Source: Zygnema circumcarinatum | Lineage: Eukaryota > Streptophyta > Zygnematophyceae > Zygnematales > Zygnemataceae | Direction: 5' to 3' | Length of the DNA stretch: 27,538 nt | Assembly (NCBI GenBank): GCA_037447605.1 | Contig: CM074816.1 | Coordinates: forward strand, 837,615-865,152 | Shown here: piece after piece, positions 9,781-19,655 of the stretch | How the letters are laid out: every line of letters starts with the position of its first letter | How positions within the stretch are numbered: position 1 is the stretch's first letter | Notes under the pieces: model-generated | What the model was told of the DNA's origin: nothing | Databases searched by the model: none | What the model saw: only the letters and a program-made list of their open reading frames with translations | Translations under genes and position numbers: made by a program

Positions 9781-9964
9781 GCGACTGTCCAGCTCGAACA
9801 GATTCTTGGACCAAGCTCAGTTTTTCTTTAAGCTCAGTTTTCTTTTCTTCAGTCATCTTCAGTCATATAAGAAAAAACGAAAGTATGTAGATCTGCTTCA
9901 AGCCCACACCCTCGCCTTCCAGAACCATCATAACTTTGCATTTTTACCATCCTGCTTGCTGCAG

Positions 9965-12880
9965 GGCGTGTTTGATGATCCGGATTGCTTTTCGAACGGA
10001 GTGGATCACAGCGTGGCGGTGGTCGGATACGACCTGAGCGCGGATCCACCCTTTTGGATCCTCCGCAACTCGTGGGGGCGCAACTGGGGCGAGCAGGGTT
10101 ACATGCGCCTCAAAATCGCCGGCGGTGCGGGGATATGCGGGATCAACAGCCTGCCCACGCTCATGCCCGTCGTCAGACCCCAAGGTAAGGTACTTTGTGT
10201 TGCATGTGAGAGTGGGACTTGAGATGGATGTTATAGATTTGATGTGCGTTGTACTTTTGGGTCATTCACAACGGGTGATTGGAGGGGGTCGTATGCGAGC
10301 ATGCAATTAGCAATTGGAAAGGCCCCTGCATTATGTTGAGAGTCGTCGTTACTTTCACTGTAGCAGCGGTTCGCACTTTTCTGAAGTCCCCATCCTTCTC
10401 TGGGCTGACCACTGAGCCTCAAGCTATGGTAGAAGAAGTGCTTTCGCTACCCATTTCTGCACCTTACGGCAAATCTTGGGATTGGAAGCGTCGTCTCATG
10501 TGACTTCTCCCTTCGGCCTTCGTTGAGTGCAGTTGGCGATCCATGCTTCAGGAATAACTATGCGAGTGTGGTCCTGAAGAATGTGAATGGCCCCGGCGGA
10601 GTGAACCCCTGTGGAAACGGCATCTGCATTCCTGCGGGGTCGACCAACCTCTGCCACTGCTCGGAGGGCTTTGTGGCGGTCACTAACAACGACTACTCGC
10701 AAACCTGCGCACCCCGTGAGTGCTTCCTTCAACAAAGGGTGTACCGTTTCACTGCTTAGATCATTCATTTCACTTAGGAATTTCTCCTTCTATTGCCTCC
10801 GCGAGTACTGTCACACGGTGAATACGGGCACATCAGGACCCCCCTATGCCTGTGTGTGAATATTCTCCCCATCTTCACAGAGCCTTGTTCTCAAGTTGTA
10901 TTGGCGGTCGTGCAGTGTCTCCATGCAAGTTTGCGTCACGGAATCCGTGCGGCGTTGGAGAGTGTTTGGATGCCGCGGCGCCTCTGGGAACGTACCAATG
11001 CTTGTGCCCCATCGGCTATGCGCCCGACTCCCCGGAGGGCACGCTCACGTGCTTGCCAGGTAGACATCTCCTCGTCACTCGTAAACTATGTCAAAGAACT
11101 CCATTCTTGTATCCGGTATTATTAGCCCAAAACAGATGTGCCCCATTTGATTATCTTAAGCATAATTTAGCCGTTTCTGGGGCCCGTCGGTACCTCATCC
11201 TAACTGAGCAACTTGTCAAACAAGGGAGGGCAGTCTGTGAGACTTCTCCGACTAACGGCTACCAACGTTCTGTGCAGCGGCTATGGTGGACGGGCAGCAG
11301 AACTTTACAGTGCCCATTGGCACAAACATAAGTTGCCCTACCGTTTACAACATGTATGGCATCAGCAAAGCCACGTTTTTGGACCAGAACAAAGTAAGTA
11401 ATGGTGAACGCTTCTCGTCAACTATAGCTCAGTCGTGCAGAAATGCTTCTGAATTGGTCAGTGTGGGCACATCAACCCTCCAAAACATGAAAAGTTATCT
11501 CCGCTGAGCCAAACCAACATTGCCTCTCACAATATGACTTCCAAGGGGAATATGATGCTGACGCAGAACTTCGCATTGTGCAGAACTTGAGTTGCCAATC
11601 GCCACTTCCTGAAGGCACGGTTGTGAACGTCACAAATTTCCAAAACTGCTCCGTCGTTTACGCCGTCAATGAGGTGAGCTCCGTTTGCATGCTCAGCTTT
11701 CTGTTTATACTTGTCTCCGTTCTGTGTGCCTACAGCTCGCTTTTACCTCATTGGTCTGCACTCATCTTAAAGCACTATGAGGCGGGCGAGGGCTGCTTTT
11801 AAGCTCACCTTCTGTCCTATCCATGCTGCAGGGTGACACGTGCGACTCCATCGCAACAGTGTTCAACGTGACTTCAATATCCGGCCCCGATTCACCAAAT
11901 CCTGATTTGGACTGCTCACAGCTCATGCCCTTCCAACAGGTATGCCTGCTTATACCTGTCGTAGTAGGGAGACATTTTGCTGCAGAGCATTTCATTTCCT
12001 GACTCACTGACGCATGGCAGTTGTTGAATATGAAGAAAATGGGTTTTGGGGTCGTTACTAAAGATCCCAGTGGGAGTAACCCGTGAGTTACTATGCAAGA
12101 GGTCAGCTTTACTTCTTTTGAGATTGATAGCATGTGAGCTCGTCGTGCAGGTCTGCATTCAAAGAGGGCCCCTCGAATACACTGGGCCATGCGTTCTGCC
12201 ATATGATGTTCAGCCTGGCGAGTCCTGCTATTCGATAATATCAGAGTATCTCGATGATGATATTTGGGAGTTTTATAAGCTCAATCCTGGCGTCTTTTGT
12301 GGCAAACTGCTGCTTCCTACCAGCGGCAGCAGTGTGCTTGGCCAACAGGTGAGATGCTGCTCAAAGCAAATGCATGTTCAACACCACTCAGTTTCATACT
12401 CATGTGATCTCAATGTTGGAGTATCGCACTACATGCCTCGAGTCGTCTGTCCCGTAGGGAGACCTTCTCATGGAAACTGAACAAGAGATGAGTAGCTGAC
12501 TTCAATGACTAGTTGGCAAGTTAGACCTGCATGGACGGTCTTACTAACATAGTTAATCGCCAGGATTTACGATAGTTTTACTTTTTGAGGCCCTGAGTGA
12601 ACTGTTTGGTTCATTTGTGTTTTCTATAAATTTATTTTTTAATATCTTGTGCTGTCATTGCGTGCCTGTGCAGGTCTGTCTGGCAGCAGCGGATGTGGGA
12701 CTGAGTGCGACCTGCACGCAGAAATCCATCCTCCGAAAATTAACGGACACCTGCGCCAGTCTGTCAAAGTGCTTCACGAAAACATTGACCTTCAAATCAT
12801 TGAATGGCTTCGCGTGCACTGCAGCAGCATTGAAAAAGGTGACGCGTTTGTGTGTTCCGAAGACGAGTACATGTAGCTGA
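9965..12880 (+). CDS. 3' portion of mosaic secreted protease: papain C-half, EGF x2, LysM x4
   Basis: Nine exons join with consistent phase: 9965-10184, 10533-10715, 10916-11059, 11278-11393, 11584-11673, 11832-11939, 12151-12348 and 12674-12880 (stop TGA), the first entered at phase 0. Correction of count: eight exons. The first carries the C-terminal lobe of a C1A papain fold, with catalytic His in VDHSVAVVGY and Asn in RNSWGRNWGEQGY. Two six-Cys EGF-like modules follow (NPCGNGICIP and NPCGVGECLD cores), then four LysM modules with VPIGTNIS, VNEGDTCDSIA, VQPGESCYSII and TDTCASLSKCF starts. LysM binds chitin or related N-acetylglucosamine polymers, so the product should act outside the cell or at the wall. 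The catalytic-Cys lobe is missing upstream, where PEX1 flank occurs instead; it lies on the minus strand at 25331-24411, with matching phase. As it stands this is a 5'-truncated gene. Confidence 0.8.
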
Positions 12881-13465
12881 CAGTATGCAAACAAGAGTAT
12901 GTAATCGAGGGAGGGTATGTACGCATAAACAGGATGCAATTAAGGATATGTCTGTAGTTGAGGTTATGTTAGGATCGTTTATGCCGACATGTAGAGGCGA
13001 TTTATTTATTTTAGGCTTGCAGGTTCTTTGTTTGACCTTGTTAGGAGGGGTAGCTTTGGATTAGTTTGGCCGGTACAATGCAGGTAGGGATTCTTTTTGG
13101 ATTCTTTTTTAGAGCATCTAGTGCTGTACTTTGTTTAGAGATTTTGTGTTCAGTAGGAAGCGCGTGAAGGACAGGTCAGACAGCTTCAGGCCATTCCGAT
13201 CATTTGTCAGTTTCCTCATGTTCTTTATAAAACCGCGTCACAGGAGGAATCGCGATGAAAAGAAAGAAGGAGATGATAGCTCCTGCATGTCATATTGGCT
13301 ATCAAGAAAGCTCGAAACCCTAAAACTCCCAAAGGCTTGGCGTTTTGTGTGTAGCTGCCTCATAAGGTTTACATTTTCCTCCTGTTATTCGTGAATATTG
13401 CAAATCGCTGCCATCCCCAGTTCAGATTTTCAGTGCCTTAAACCGAAAGGGCCGAACAATGGGAC
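11753..13465 (+). repeat. Direct duplication, copy 1 (LysM 2-4 exons and 3' flank)
   Basis: Starting at GGTCTGCACTCATC, this segment repeats at 22533-24197 in the same orientation with few substitutions. Copy 2 lacks about 48 bases corresponding to 13193-13240. The left edge lies inside an intron. The right edge abuts the inverted-duplication arm. Confidence 0.92.
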
Positions 13466-13474
13466 TTTTTAAGG
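12881..13474. other. 3' flank of the LysM gene
   Basis: No further gene is seen here. The sequence is AT-rich with T runs and is preserved in both direct copies up to about 13465. No clear AATAAA is present; the related TGTAA/TTTTAT contexts are too weak to call. Confidence 0.5.
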
Positions 13475-14782
13475 CTTCGTTTTTTCTAAAATGACTGAAG
13501 ATGACTGACGGAAAAAAAACTGAGCTTAAAAAAACTGAGCTTAAAAAACCTGAGCTTGGTCCAAAAAACTCTTCGAGCTGGACAGTCGCAGGCTGCGTGG
13601 GTGTTTGGTGGCAGGACAGGGCTTAGAGTTAGGGTTCCTGTTAGTGCTTGTGGTAGGGTTGGGCTCAGGGTGAGGGTTCCTGTTAGAATTGGTGGTAGGA
13701 GTGGGCTTAGGGTTATAGAGAGGGTAGGAACAGTCCAGACGCCACTGGACCCCTCTCCCGCTTCGTCACATGTCCCTTTGCAGCCATTGGAAGTTCGATT
13801 TCCAGTTCGTTGGAGGCGTGATGCGATTCATTTGTAACCAACACGGCGTATCAGACTTCAAAGTTTCTTGTAAAGTTACTCGATATTCGCACGATTTTGT
13901 CAAGTCGGACATGCCCTAATAGGACATCTTGTACTGGAAGTCCAAAGAAACATTTGCACTGCAAACTCGATGTCTTGTTGTAAACCAAGTTCACAACCAT
14001 CCTTTGTCACAATTCAGCAGTTCCTGAAACAAACTACGTGGGATCAGTTATGGTTTTTTACAAGAAAGAGCTTTAACAAGACCTGCCGGCACGACACACA
14101 ATCTGAAGTTCAACCATGAAAAGACCGACCGATACCTAAACCTGAACGCGCGTGAGGGAGAGGTCTCCAGTCTCTGCCTTTGCAGTAAGAGTTTCAACAT
14201 CAGCTCTAAATTTTTAAAGTTCATAGACTCCCGATATCCCTCGATTTTCAAACGCCCTCCCCTTCACTTTCAGCTGCCACTGCCCGGACAATCACTGCTT
14301 CTCTCAATCCCAGCATGTGCACGGAGGGGCAACAAAAGTCTCTGTGCATAGTCCCAAGGCTATTGATGCGCTTGCGAAGCCAGTCCCCTTTTCAAATGTC
14401 TCTCCTTCTCGAAACATTTTTTCAGACTGACTGATGCAGCTCTTACCCTCGTTTACCCTTTTTTTGACGTGCTTTAAAACAAAGTAAGGTGCATTTACCA
14501 CAACATCGGTGCGAGGACGCATGCTTTTATTGTTATGACAAGAATAGGCACACAGACACTCCACGCACACCATAGGCTGCAGATGCATGTTGTATTGAAT
14601 TCTTTTACTTTCTTGTACATTCTGACACAATGTACGTGAAAAGGGGAAAAACATGCAGGCTACAGTGATTGCAGAAAAATAATCTTCTCTGTCGTGAACA
14701 AGTGCCACCTTCCACTTCAAGCCGACTTCCCACAGCTCATTCGTTCTCTGCATTGACAATTGCGGTTAAAGTCTGCAGAGCC

Positions 14783-15545
14783 TCAAGCCAAAGTCGCCCT
14801 CTTGCCCTTCACATCTTTCGCTGCCCCTGCGCTCTTGCTACTCACGAAATTCTCATAAATGGCTCCAAGCCGTGTCTTCTCTGACTGGGGCACTGACGCC
14901 CTCGCCGCTGCTGCAGCCTGCCGGAGGAGTGGGGCAGTGATCAGTGGTGCTTGCAAGTCACTAGAACGTAGTTTCTGGTTTCCCACCTGCCCTCCTGCTT
15001 CAGTCTGCGGTCCCTCTGTGTCTCCATTCCGTTCCTCCGCCTCCAGAATTTCATGCACTGCTGTCAGTTGCGCATCAGCAAGCAGAGCTTGCAAGTCAGC
15101 CCCACTGAATCCATTGGTCAGCAGCCCCACTGAATCCATTGGTCAGCAGCCCCACTTCCTTCAAGTCCACATCCGGAGCCATAGGTAAATGGCGAGCTAA
15201 AGACTCCAAGATTTCCACACTCTCTCTCTGGGTTGGAAAGTCGCAGAGAAGGAGTCTATCTAGTCGCCCAGGTCTCAGCAGAGCTGCGTCTATGAGGTCG
15301 GGCCGACTGGTAGCTGCAATAACGAACACTCCTGTGAGGCCCTCTACACCATCGAGCTCTGTAAGCAGTTGATTAACAACTCGGTCCGTCACTCCTGTAT
15401 TATCATGCCCACGCTTTGGAGCAATCGCATCAAATTCATCAAAAAAAAAGATGCAGGGGGCTGCAAGAGATGCTTTCGCAAACACGTCCCTCACGGCCCA
15501 AGGTCTCTGCAAGAGACCCATGAACAATTTTTAGAATAATGAATT
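14783..15545 (-). pseudogene. PEX1 pseudogene fragment (D2 C-terminal part)
   Basis: Read on the minus strand, the copy starts in the last PEX1 intron (ACAATTTT...CATGGGTCTCTTGCAGAG). It then jumps directly to the sequence equivalent to 7903, deleting about 700 bp that include the end of D1 and the D2 Walker A. The D2 Walker B and second region of homology remain readable. A 25-bp tandem duplication (15097-15121 and 15122-15146), absent from the functional gene, shifts the frame before the C terminus. No promoter or start codon remains, so it is not functional. Confidence 0.92.
15097..15146. repeat. 25-bp tandem duplication in PEX1 pseudogene
   Basis: Two adjacent units begin CAGCCCCACTGAATCCATTG. 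The intact gene has a single unit near 8250-8280. The extra 25 bases break the reading frame. Confidence 0.92.
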
Positions 15546-15560
15546 CTTGTTATAGATGAA

Positions 15561-16254
15561 ACTTGCTTGAAGCATGCATGGCAAACTTTGGTGGGCATGC
15601 CATCGATGTCCTCTGAATCATCATGGTTTTCAGGATCACGCCAGGCCTTTCATCATCCTCAGCAATGGCCTCTCCTCCTGCGCCGCAAGCCGTAGCCCGT
15701 TGTCGTTGCACGGCTCGTGTGAAGGCTTGGAAGAAAGAATTGCGAAGCATAGCGATTCGAACCAGGAGCATAGCGCCGTAACAATTCATTTTGCTCTTCT
15801 TTTTTTGAAGGCGTTCGTTCTCTTTTGTTTTGAGTGTGAAGATCAGACCAGATCAGATATCTTGCTCAGACCATTGACTACAACCATCGCAAATGTTCTG
15901 CTTGCTTGTGATGCACTACATGCAATTTCAGTATAGATTCAACTTGCCCATAAGTAGAAAAAGCAAAATCGGACAAGGAGGATAGCGCGTAGTGTCACGT
16001 TCCATATCTACAACACCGGCAATGCCTCCCAACACTCGGCATGCATGACAAAGAGTTTCACCGACCGGACAGTTACATCATCTCAGAGTGAACTGAGGGG
16101 CTGTCACTACCTCCCCACTCGAACACTACCTCCCCCCACTGAAACAGGCCAAAATTCCGGCTAGCTTCTACCGCACAGAGATTTGGCACAACAATGACGT
16201 CCTATGTACACGATTATCCTCTGAAACAGTCGCATTATCCTTTGCATGGAGAGA
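15561..16254. other. 3' flank of minus-strand tetraspanin, with TRIM empty site
   Basis: No gene is seen. The sequence is the inverted copy of 1821-2996. The site equivalent to the TRIM insertion is intact, with GGCGTTCGTTCTC around 15810-15822 carrying one copy of the ACGAA target (reverse complement). The junction near 15560-15572 is where about 4.15 kb (the small Cys/His gene and the PEX1 5' half) is missing relative to the left copy. Confidence 0.75.
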
Positions 16255-17608
16255 TTACTGGTTCTGCTTCGACTTCTTCGAGTGGTCTTCAGCAGGGCGA
16301 TCAATGATGTACTGCACACAACCAACAGAGTGCACCAAGTTATGTTGGTGGTGAGATATTTCCACACCTGAATGATTCACTAAAGGCATGCTGCATAACG
16401 ATGGCCGAACACGACTGTTGCTACCATCAAATACAAACCTGGCCAGGGGGCGCATCAGCTGGAAGCAGGGGCTCCCGCAGTCTGCGCACGGCAACTTCCT
16501 CGTCTCCATGACGATCATGCTCGTCGCTTTTCTTTTGAACAGCGTGGAGACTCATCGCAAGGATAATCGCAATAATCTGGCAGCGGCACGTGCTTGCAAA
16601 AAAATCAATAAAGCTAAGAAGAGCTAAGAAGGAGCAGTACATTTGACAGCTGAACATTGAGGGCATATCGTGCAGCCTTCAGCAAAAGGAACAATAATTC
16701 AAACGGAATTGCAAAACTCAAAATGCCTCCAAAAGAAATGGAGGCCAGCGGAAGTGGAAGAACACGACCTTTAAGAATTGCACAAAACATTCTATTAGCA
16801 CAAAGAAAGAAAAAAGGGGGAAAGAAGTGCATCCTTTCAATAAGTGCGTTTTGCACAAGAACGGTGAGGCGGCAAGAAAAAATACAAAGGACCACGCACG
16901 TAGTTTTGGTTTCTTAGAAGCTTTGAAGCATTATCAGAGGTTTACAAGCATCTCAGCACATATGCAATAAATTCATCCGTCATGGCAACCTATAACAAGA
17001 CAAAAAAAAAAACTTACCTGAACAATCAGAACTCCAAGGCCAAACCATTTCAAGATACCAATGTTCTTCTCAACAAATTTCTTCATCTTTCTCAGCTCTC
17101 CAGTAGGATCATCCGGAATCTCCTGCAGACCATCCGGAGCCATGAGAAGACAATGGAGATTGTATATTCCTTGCACGCAACAGCATACAGTCTACAGGAC
17201 AGTCTAGGGGTGGAGAAAACGAGGAAAAAACGAAAAAGGGGAAAGGCGAGAACAACGGTAAGTCGGGCTCACCTTGTCCCAAGATCTATCGAAGAATAAA
17301 TAAGAAGCGACTAGGATTTGGACGACCAGCATGAAAGCAATTCCAAATTGATACTGTTTGAAGCTGTCAAGGAAAATGATTCGTCTTTTTTTGCTATTCA
17401 CCTTCACAAAGTATAGGCTCGTCAACCCCCAACCTATACCACGAAAATCACAAAAAGTAAAATCACAAAAAGTAAAAGCATCAACTGGTTCTAGTAAACA
17501 CCCAAAATCAGCAGCATAGCATGTTTTCTTAACAGAGCATTCAAACCAGAAGAACCATGCGATGCACAACCAAATCGCAAACAGGTCGGCATCGAAACAA
17601 TGTAAGAA
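15572..17608 (-). repeat. Outer right arm of large inverted duplication
   Basis: This is the reverse-complement counterpart of 498-2996, containing tetraspanin exons 3-6 and 3' flank. Homology to the left copy ends near 17608, at GCCGACCTGTTTGCG on the minus strand. Confidence 0.85.
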
Positions 17609-18283
17609 AAAAAGCCTCCAAAAGAGCAAGTCCAAAAACCAGAATACAAAACAAAACTTCAACTTTCCAACCGCTTTGATCAAAGACTAATATTGTAGCC
17701 GCCAAGGTGAATGGCGCAACTAGTTGTGTGGATACAAAAGAGAGGCAGAATTTGCTGTGAATCTCAGTTGCCACTGCACCGGCAAAGGTCACTATGCAGA
17801 TGACAATGCCTGCTCCCAAAAACGCATAAATGAACCTGCCAAAGACCGCAAACTTCCAAGTTAATGTGGAAGTATGTGGTCAACTTTTTGCGCCAAGTGG
17901 ATGCATGTAAAGCCTTGAAGGAAATCATTCATACACTACAAGAAAAAATATGCCAATTCCTCTTTGCAACTTCCAATGGTTTTACAAAGAACTCGCACTC
18001 ACCAAGGAGCAGGAAGTTCGACGGTTGTGTCTCCAAAGCGTAAGTGAACATTGGAAAGGGAAACAACTGTAAGCTGCTTGGCCACATTAATTGCAGCATG
18101 TGACGCGGAAGCCACCATGTTGTCATCTGCGGAAGGCGGTGAATCAGAAGACTCTGCGTTTTTCCACCACTCATTAAGCACCATGAACGAGTAAAAAACC
18201 ATCATCACACCCGTGATGGCCAGTACGAAATTGACCAGCTTCAGGAGGCATTGCAAGAGCCCTCTCACAGGCGCAGGCGCCAT
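16255..18283 (-). CDS. TOM2A-like tetraspanin, multi-exon
   Basis: Minus-strand exons are 18283-18003, 17835 to somewhere before 17541, 17363-17273, 17122-17018, 16576-16439 and 16311-16255 (stop TAA). The product starts MAPAPVRGLLQCLLKLVNF, has a second segment WFIYAFLGAGIVICIVTF, a third ending LFFDRSWDK, a loop EIPDDPTGELRK, a fourth segment and a charged tail. This is the layout of plant TOBAMOVIRUS MULTIPLICATION 2A, a four-pass protein that in Arabidopsis works with TOM1 at the vacuolar membrane. ATG 18298 (five codons earlier) is an alternative start. Exon 2's end is unresolved: its frame stays open and hydrophobic to 17541, including a second SGWK-plus-membrane stretch, and no good phase-2 donor was found to match exon 3. 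The equivalent of the left copy's AATAAA is deleted. Confidence 0.72.
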
Positions 18284-19024
18284 CTTTCTCTCTTCCAAAT
18301 ATCAATCAAGACCTGCAGACTGGTCTCATTCCCTGCTCAAAGCAGGCACTCCGACCGACCGCCTGCTCACCCTTCGCCTTTCTGCTTCCAACTTTTTCCT
18401 CCAGGGGCTGGTCCCCTTGAAGGGTCGCGCATGTTAAGCGACGTGGCAGAGTGCAGTGTTCGATGGACTCCGGCCCCGAGCACACCTTCAAGAAGCCACT
18501 GCCACGTGGTTGGCGGCTGCTTGTGGCACGGGTGTCCAGCTTCCACGTGGCGGCCGCCGGCTTGCGTGGCAGGTCCGAACACTTCCAGGTGGCACTCACC
18601 AGGGAGAGCCGTTCGCACTGGCTCGTCGGAGCGGTCCGATAGACCGCTCGGATATGTGAACAGAGCAAAAGGGTTATATATATGAGTCCTTGTTGGTGGC
18701 TAGGACTGCCCTTCTGGTCGATGGCTATGACTTTGCGACCAGTTAGATCCTCGTGGTTTTCCACGTTGATGTTGTCCATGTACATTTGATGGCATCGCTT
18801 TCCATCGTGAGATCAATGCCACTTCCATTTCTTCTATTACTTTTTATACAAAGCTGTTAATCGCTGGTGCATATGGGAACGGTTTTAGTCGGGAGTTCGC
18901 GTTCAAGGACCAGTTTCTCAAGAAAAAAATCCTATATTTGTGAACATGATTCATATAGAGAAATAAGTAATGAATTCCTGATTTTTTTTCTCAATGCGTT
19001 TTTTATCGAGAACCAATTGAACAT
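18284..19024. promoter_or_regulatory. Upstream region of tetraspanin, two G-boxes
   Basis: This gene-free stretch is upstream of the minus-strand tetraspanin. Two palindromic G-boxes CCACGTGG occur at 18502-18509 and 18543-18550, 41 bp apart, a typical plant bZIP/bHLH target. A TATATATA lies at about 18676. Regulation by these boxes is inference. Confidence 0.45.
18789..18860 (+). other. Possible signal-peptide exon (23 codons)
   Basis: The small frame MASLSIVRSMPLPFLLLLFIQ then SC and stop has the n-, h- and c-region layout of a secretion signal. It lies upstream of the ricin-B exon at 19656 on the same strand, which needs a leader. No good phase-0 donor is visible before the stop, so linkage is speculative. 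Confidence 0.2.
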
Positions 19025-19605
19025 TAGGGCGTGTCAGACTTAAAAAATTCTCGTAATACTAAAAACTCGATATTCGTAACATTTCGAGTCAACGTCAGTA
19101 AAACTAAAATTCCCGAGCGTAGTTTTTCGCACTCGCGGCTCGGTCCTGTTCGCACTCCGCGATCTCCGTCTTCGCACTTCTCCAAACGCCGTCTTCGCAA
19201 CTTCGCCCTCGCGCGGGGCCCTCAGACTTAGAAACAGCGCCGGCGCGGCGCGCGGAGACCGCTTGTCGTTGTGTCGTGTTGCGCGTCACGGGCGGGCGCG
19301 GGCGCGGCCGGGAAGCCGGGAAAACAACCATGACGTCACGTTGACGCGATTTTCGCCAGTATTTTCTTCGCACGTCCATTTCGGCGCCTCTTTTGGGTGC
19401 GAACAAAATCGTGCGAAGAAATGCAATTTCAGTAAACCCCACGGGTCAATCTTCGCAACGTTGACCCGTTGACTTAGCACAGTTGACTTCCGTTCGGTTC
19501 GGTTTAGGTTCGGGGGCGCGATGATTTTTAGTACTTAGTAACCTCGATTCTCGTAATACTAAAAACTCGATATTCGTAACATTTTGTTAAGTCTGACACG
19601 CCCTA
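19025..19605. mobile_element. hAT-like MITE, 581 bp
   Basis: The ends are TAGGGCGTGTCAGACTTAA and its inverse TTAAGTCTGACACGCCCTA. They are flanked by TTGAACAT and TTGAACAA, an 8-bp duplication with 7 matches, as expected for the hAT superfamily (TAGGG/CAGGG ends, 8-bp TSD). The element has no transposase and a GC-rich core. It also has a 38-bp identical subterminal repeat in direct orientation (19047-19084 and 19547-19584). It is inserted about 50 bp upstream of the ricin-B exon acceptor, hence in the intron or the upstream region. Confidence 0.85.
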
Positions 19606-19655
19606 TTGAACAATTAATTATCGTTCGTGTTCATTTTTCCCTGATCGCCGCGCAG

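Larger units (their letters stand above)
7146..9887 (+). repeat. Inner left arm of large inverted duplication (PEX1 3' end side)
   Basis: This arm matches the reverse complement of about 15560 down to 13475 across the PEX1 last-intron end, last exon, 3' flank, TIR-like remnant and telomere-like block. The right copy lacks about 7203-7903. The inner edges are near 9887 and 13475 and enclose the protease/LysM exons. Confidence 0.85.
13475..15560 (-). repeat. Inner right arm of large inverted duplication
   Basis: This is the reverse-complement copy of about 9887-7146. It carries the telomere-like tract (13608-13735), the orphan TIR (13880-13921), the PEX1 3' flank and a PEX1 fragment. Relative to the left arm it lacks about 700 bp of PEX1. 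Confidence 0.85.

Noticed and set aside
9533-9856. Arg/Val/Gly-repeat frame, also at 13556-13837
   Set aside because: It is a translation of the degenerate CCCTAA-type tract. The two copies carry it on opposite strands and it has no gene structure.
11762-12202. 146-residue minus-strand frame, repeated at 22542-22982
   Set aside because: It is antisense to LysM exons and introns. It is conserved only because the DNA is duplicated.
19104-19442. Arg-rich frame inside the MITE
   Set aside because: It lies in the GC-rich MITE core, with no transposase or other motif.
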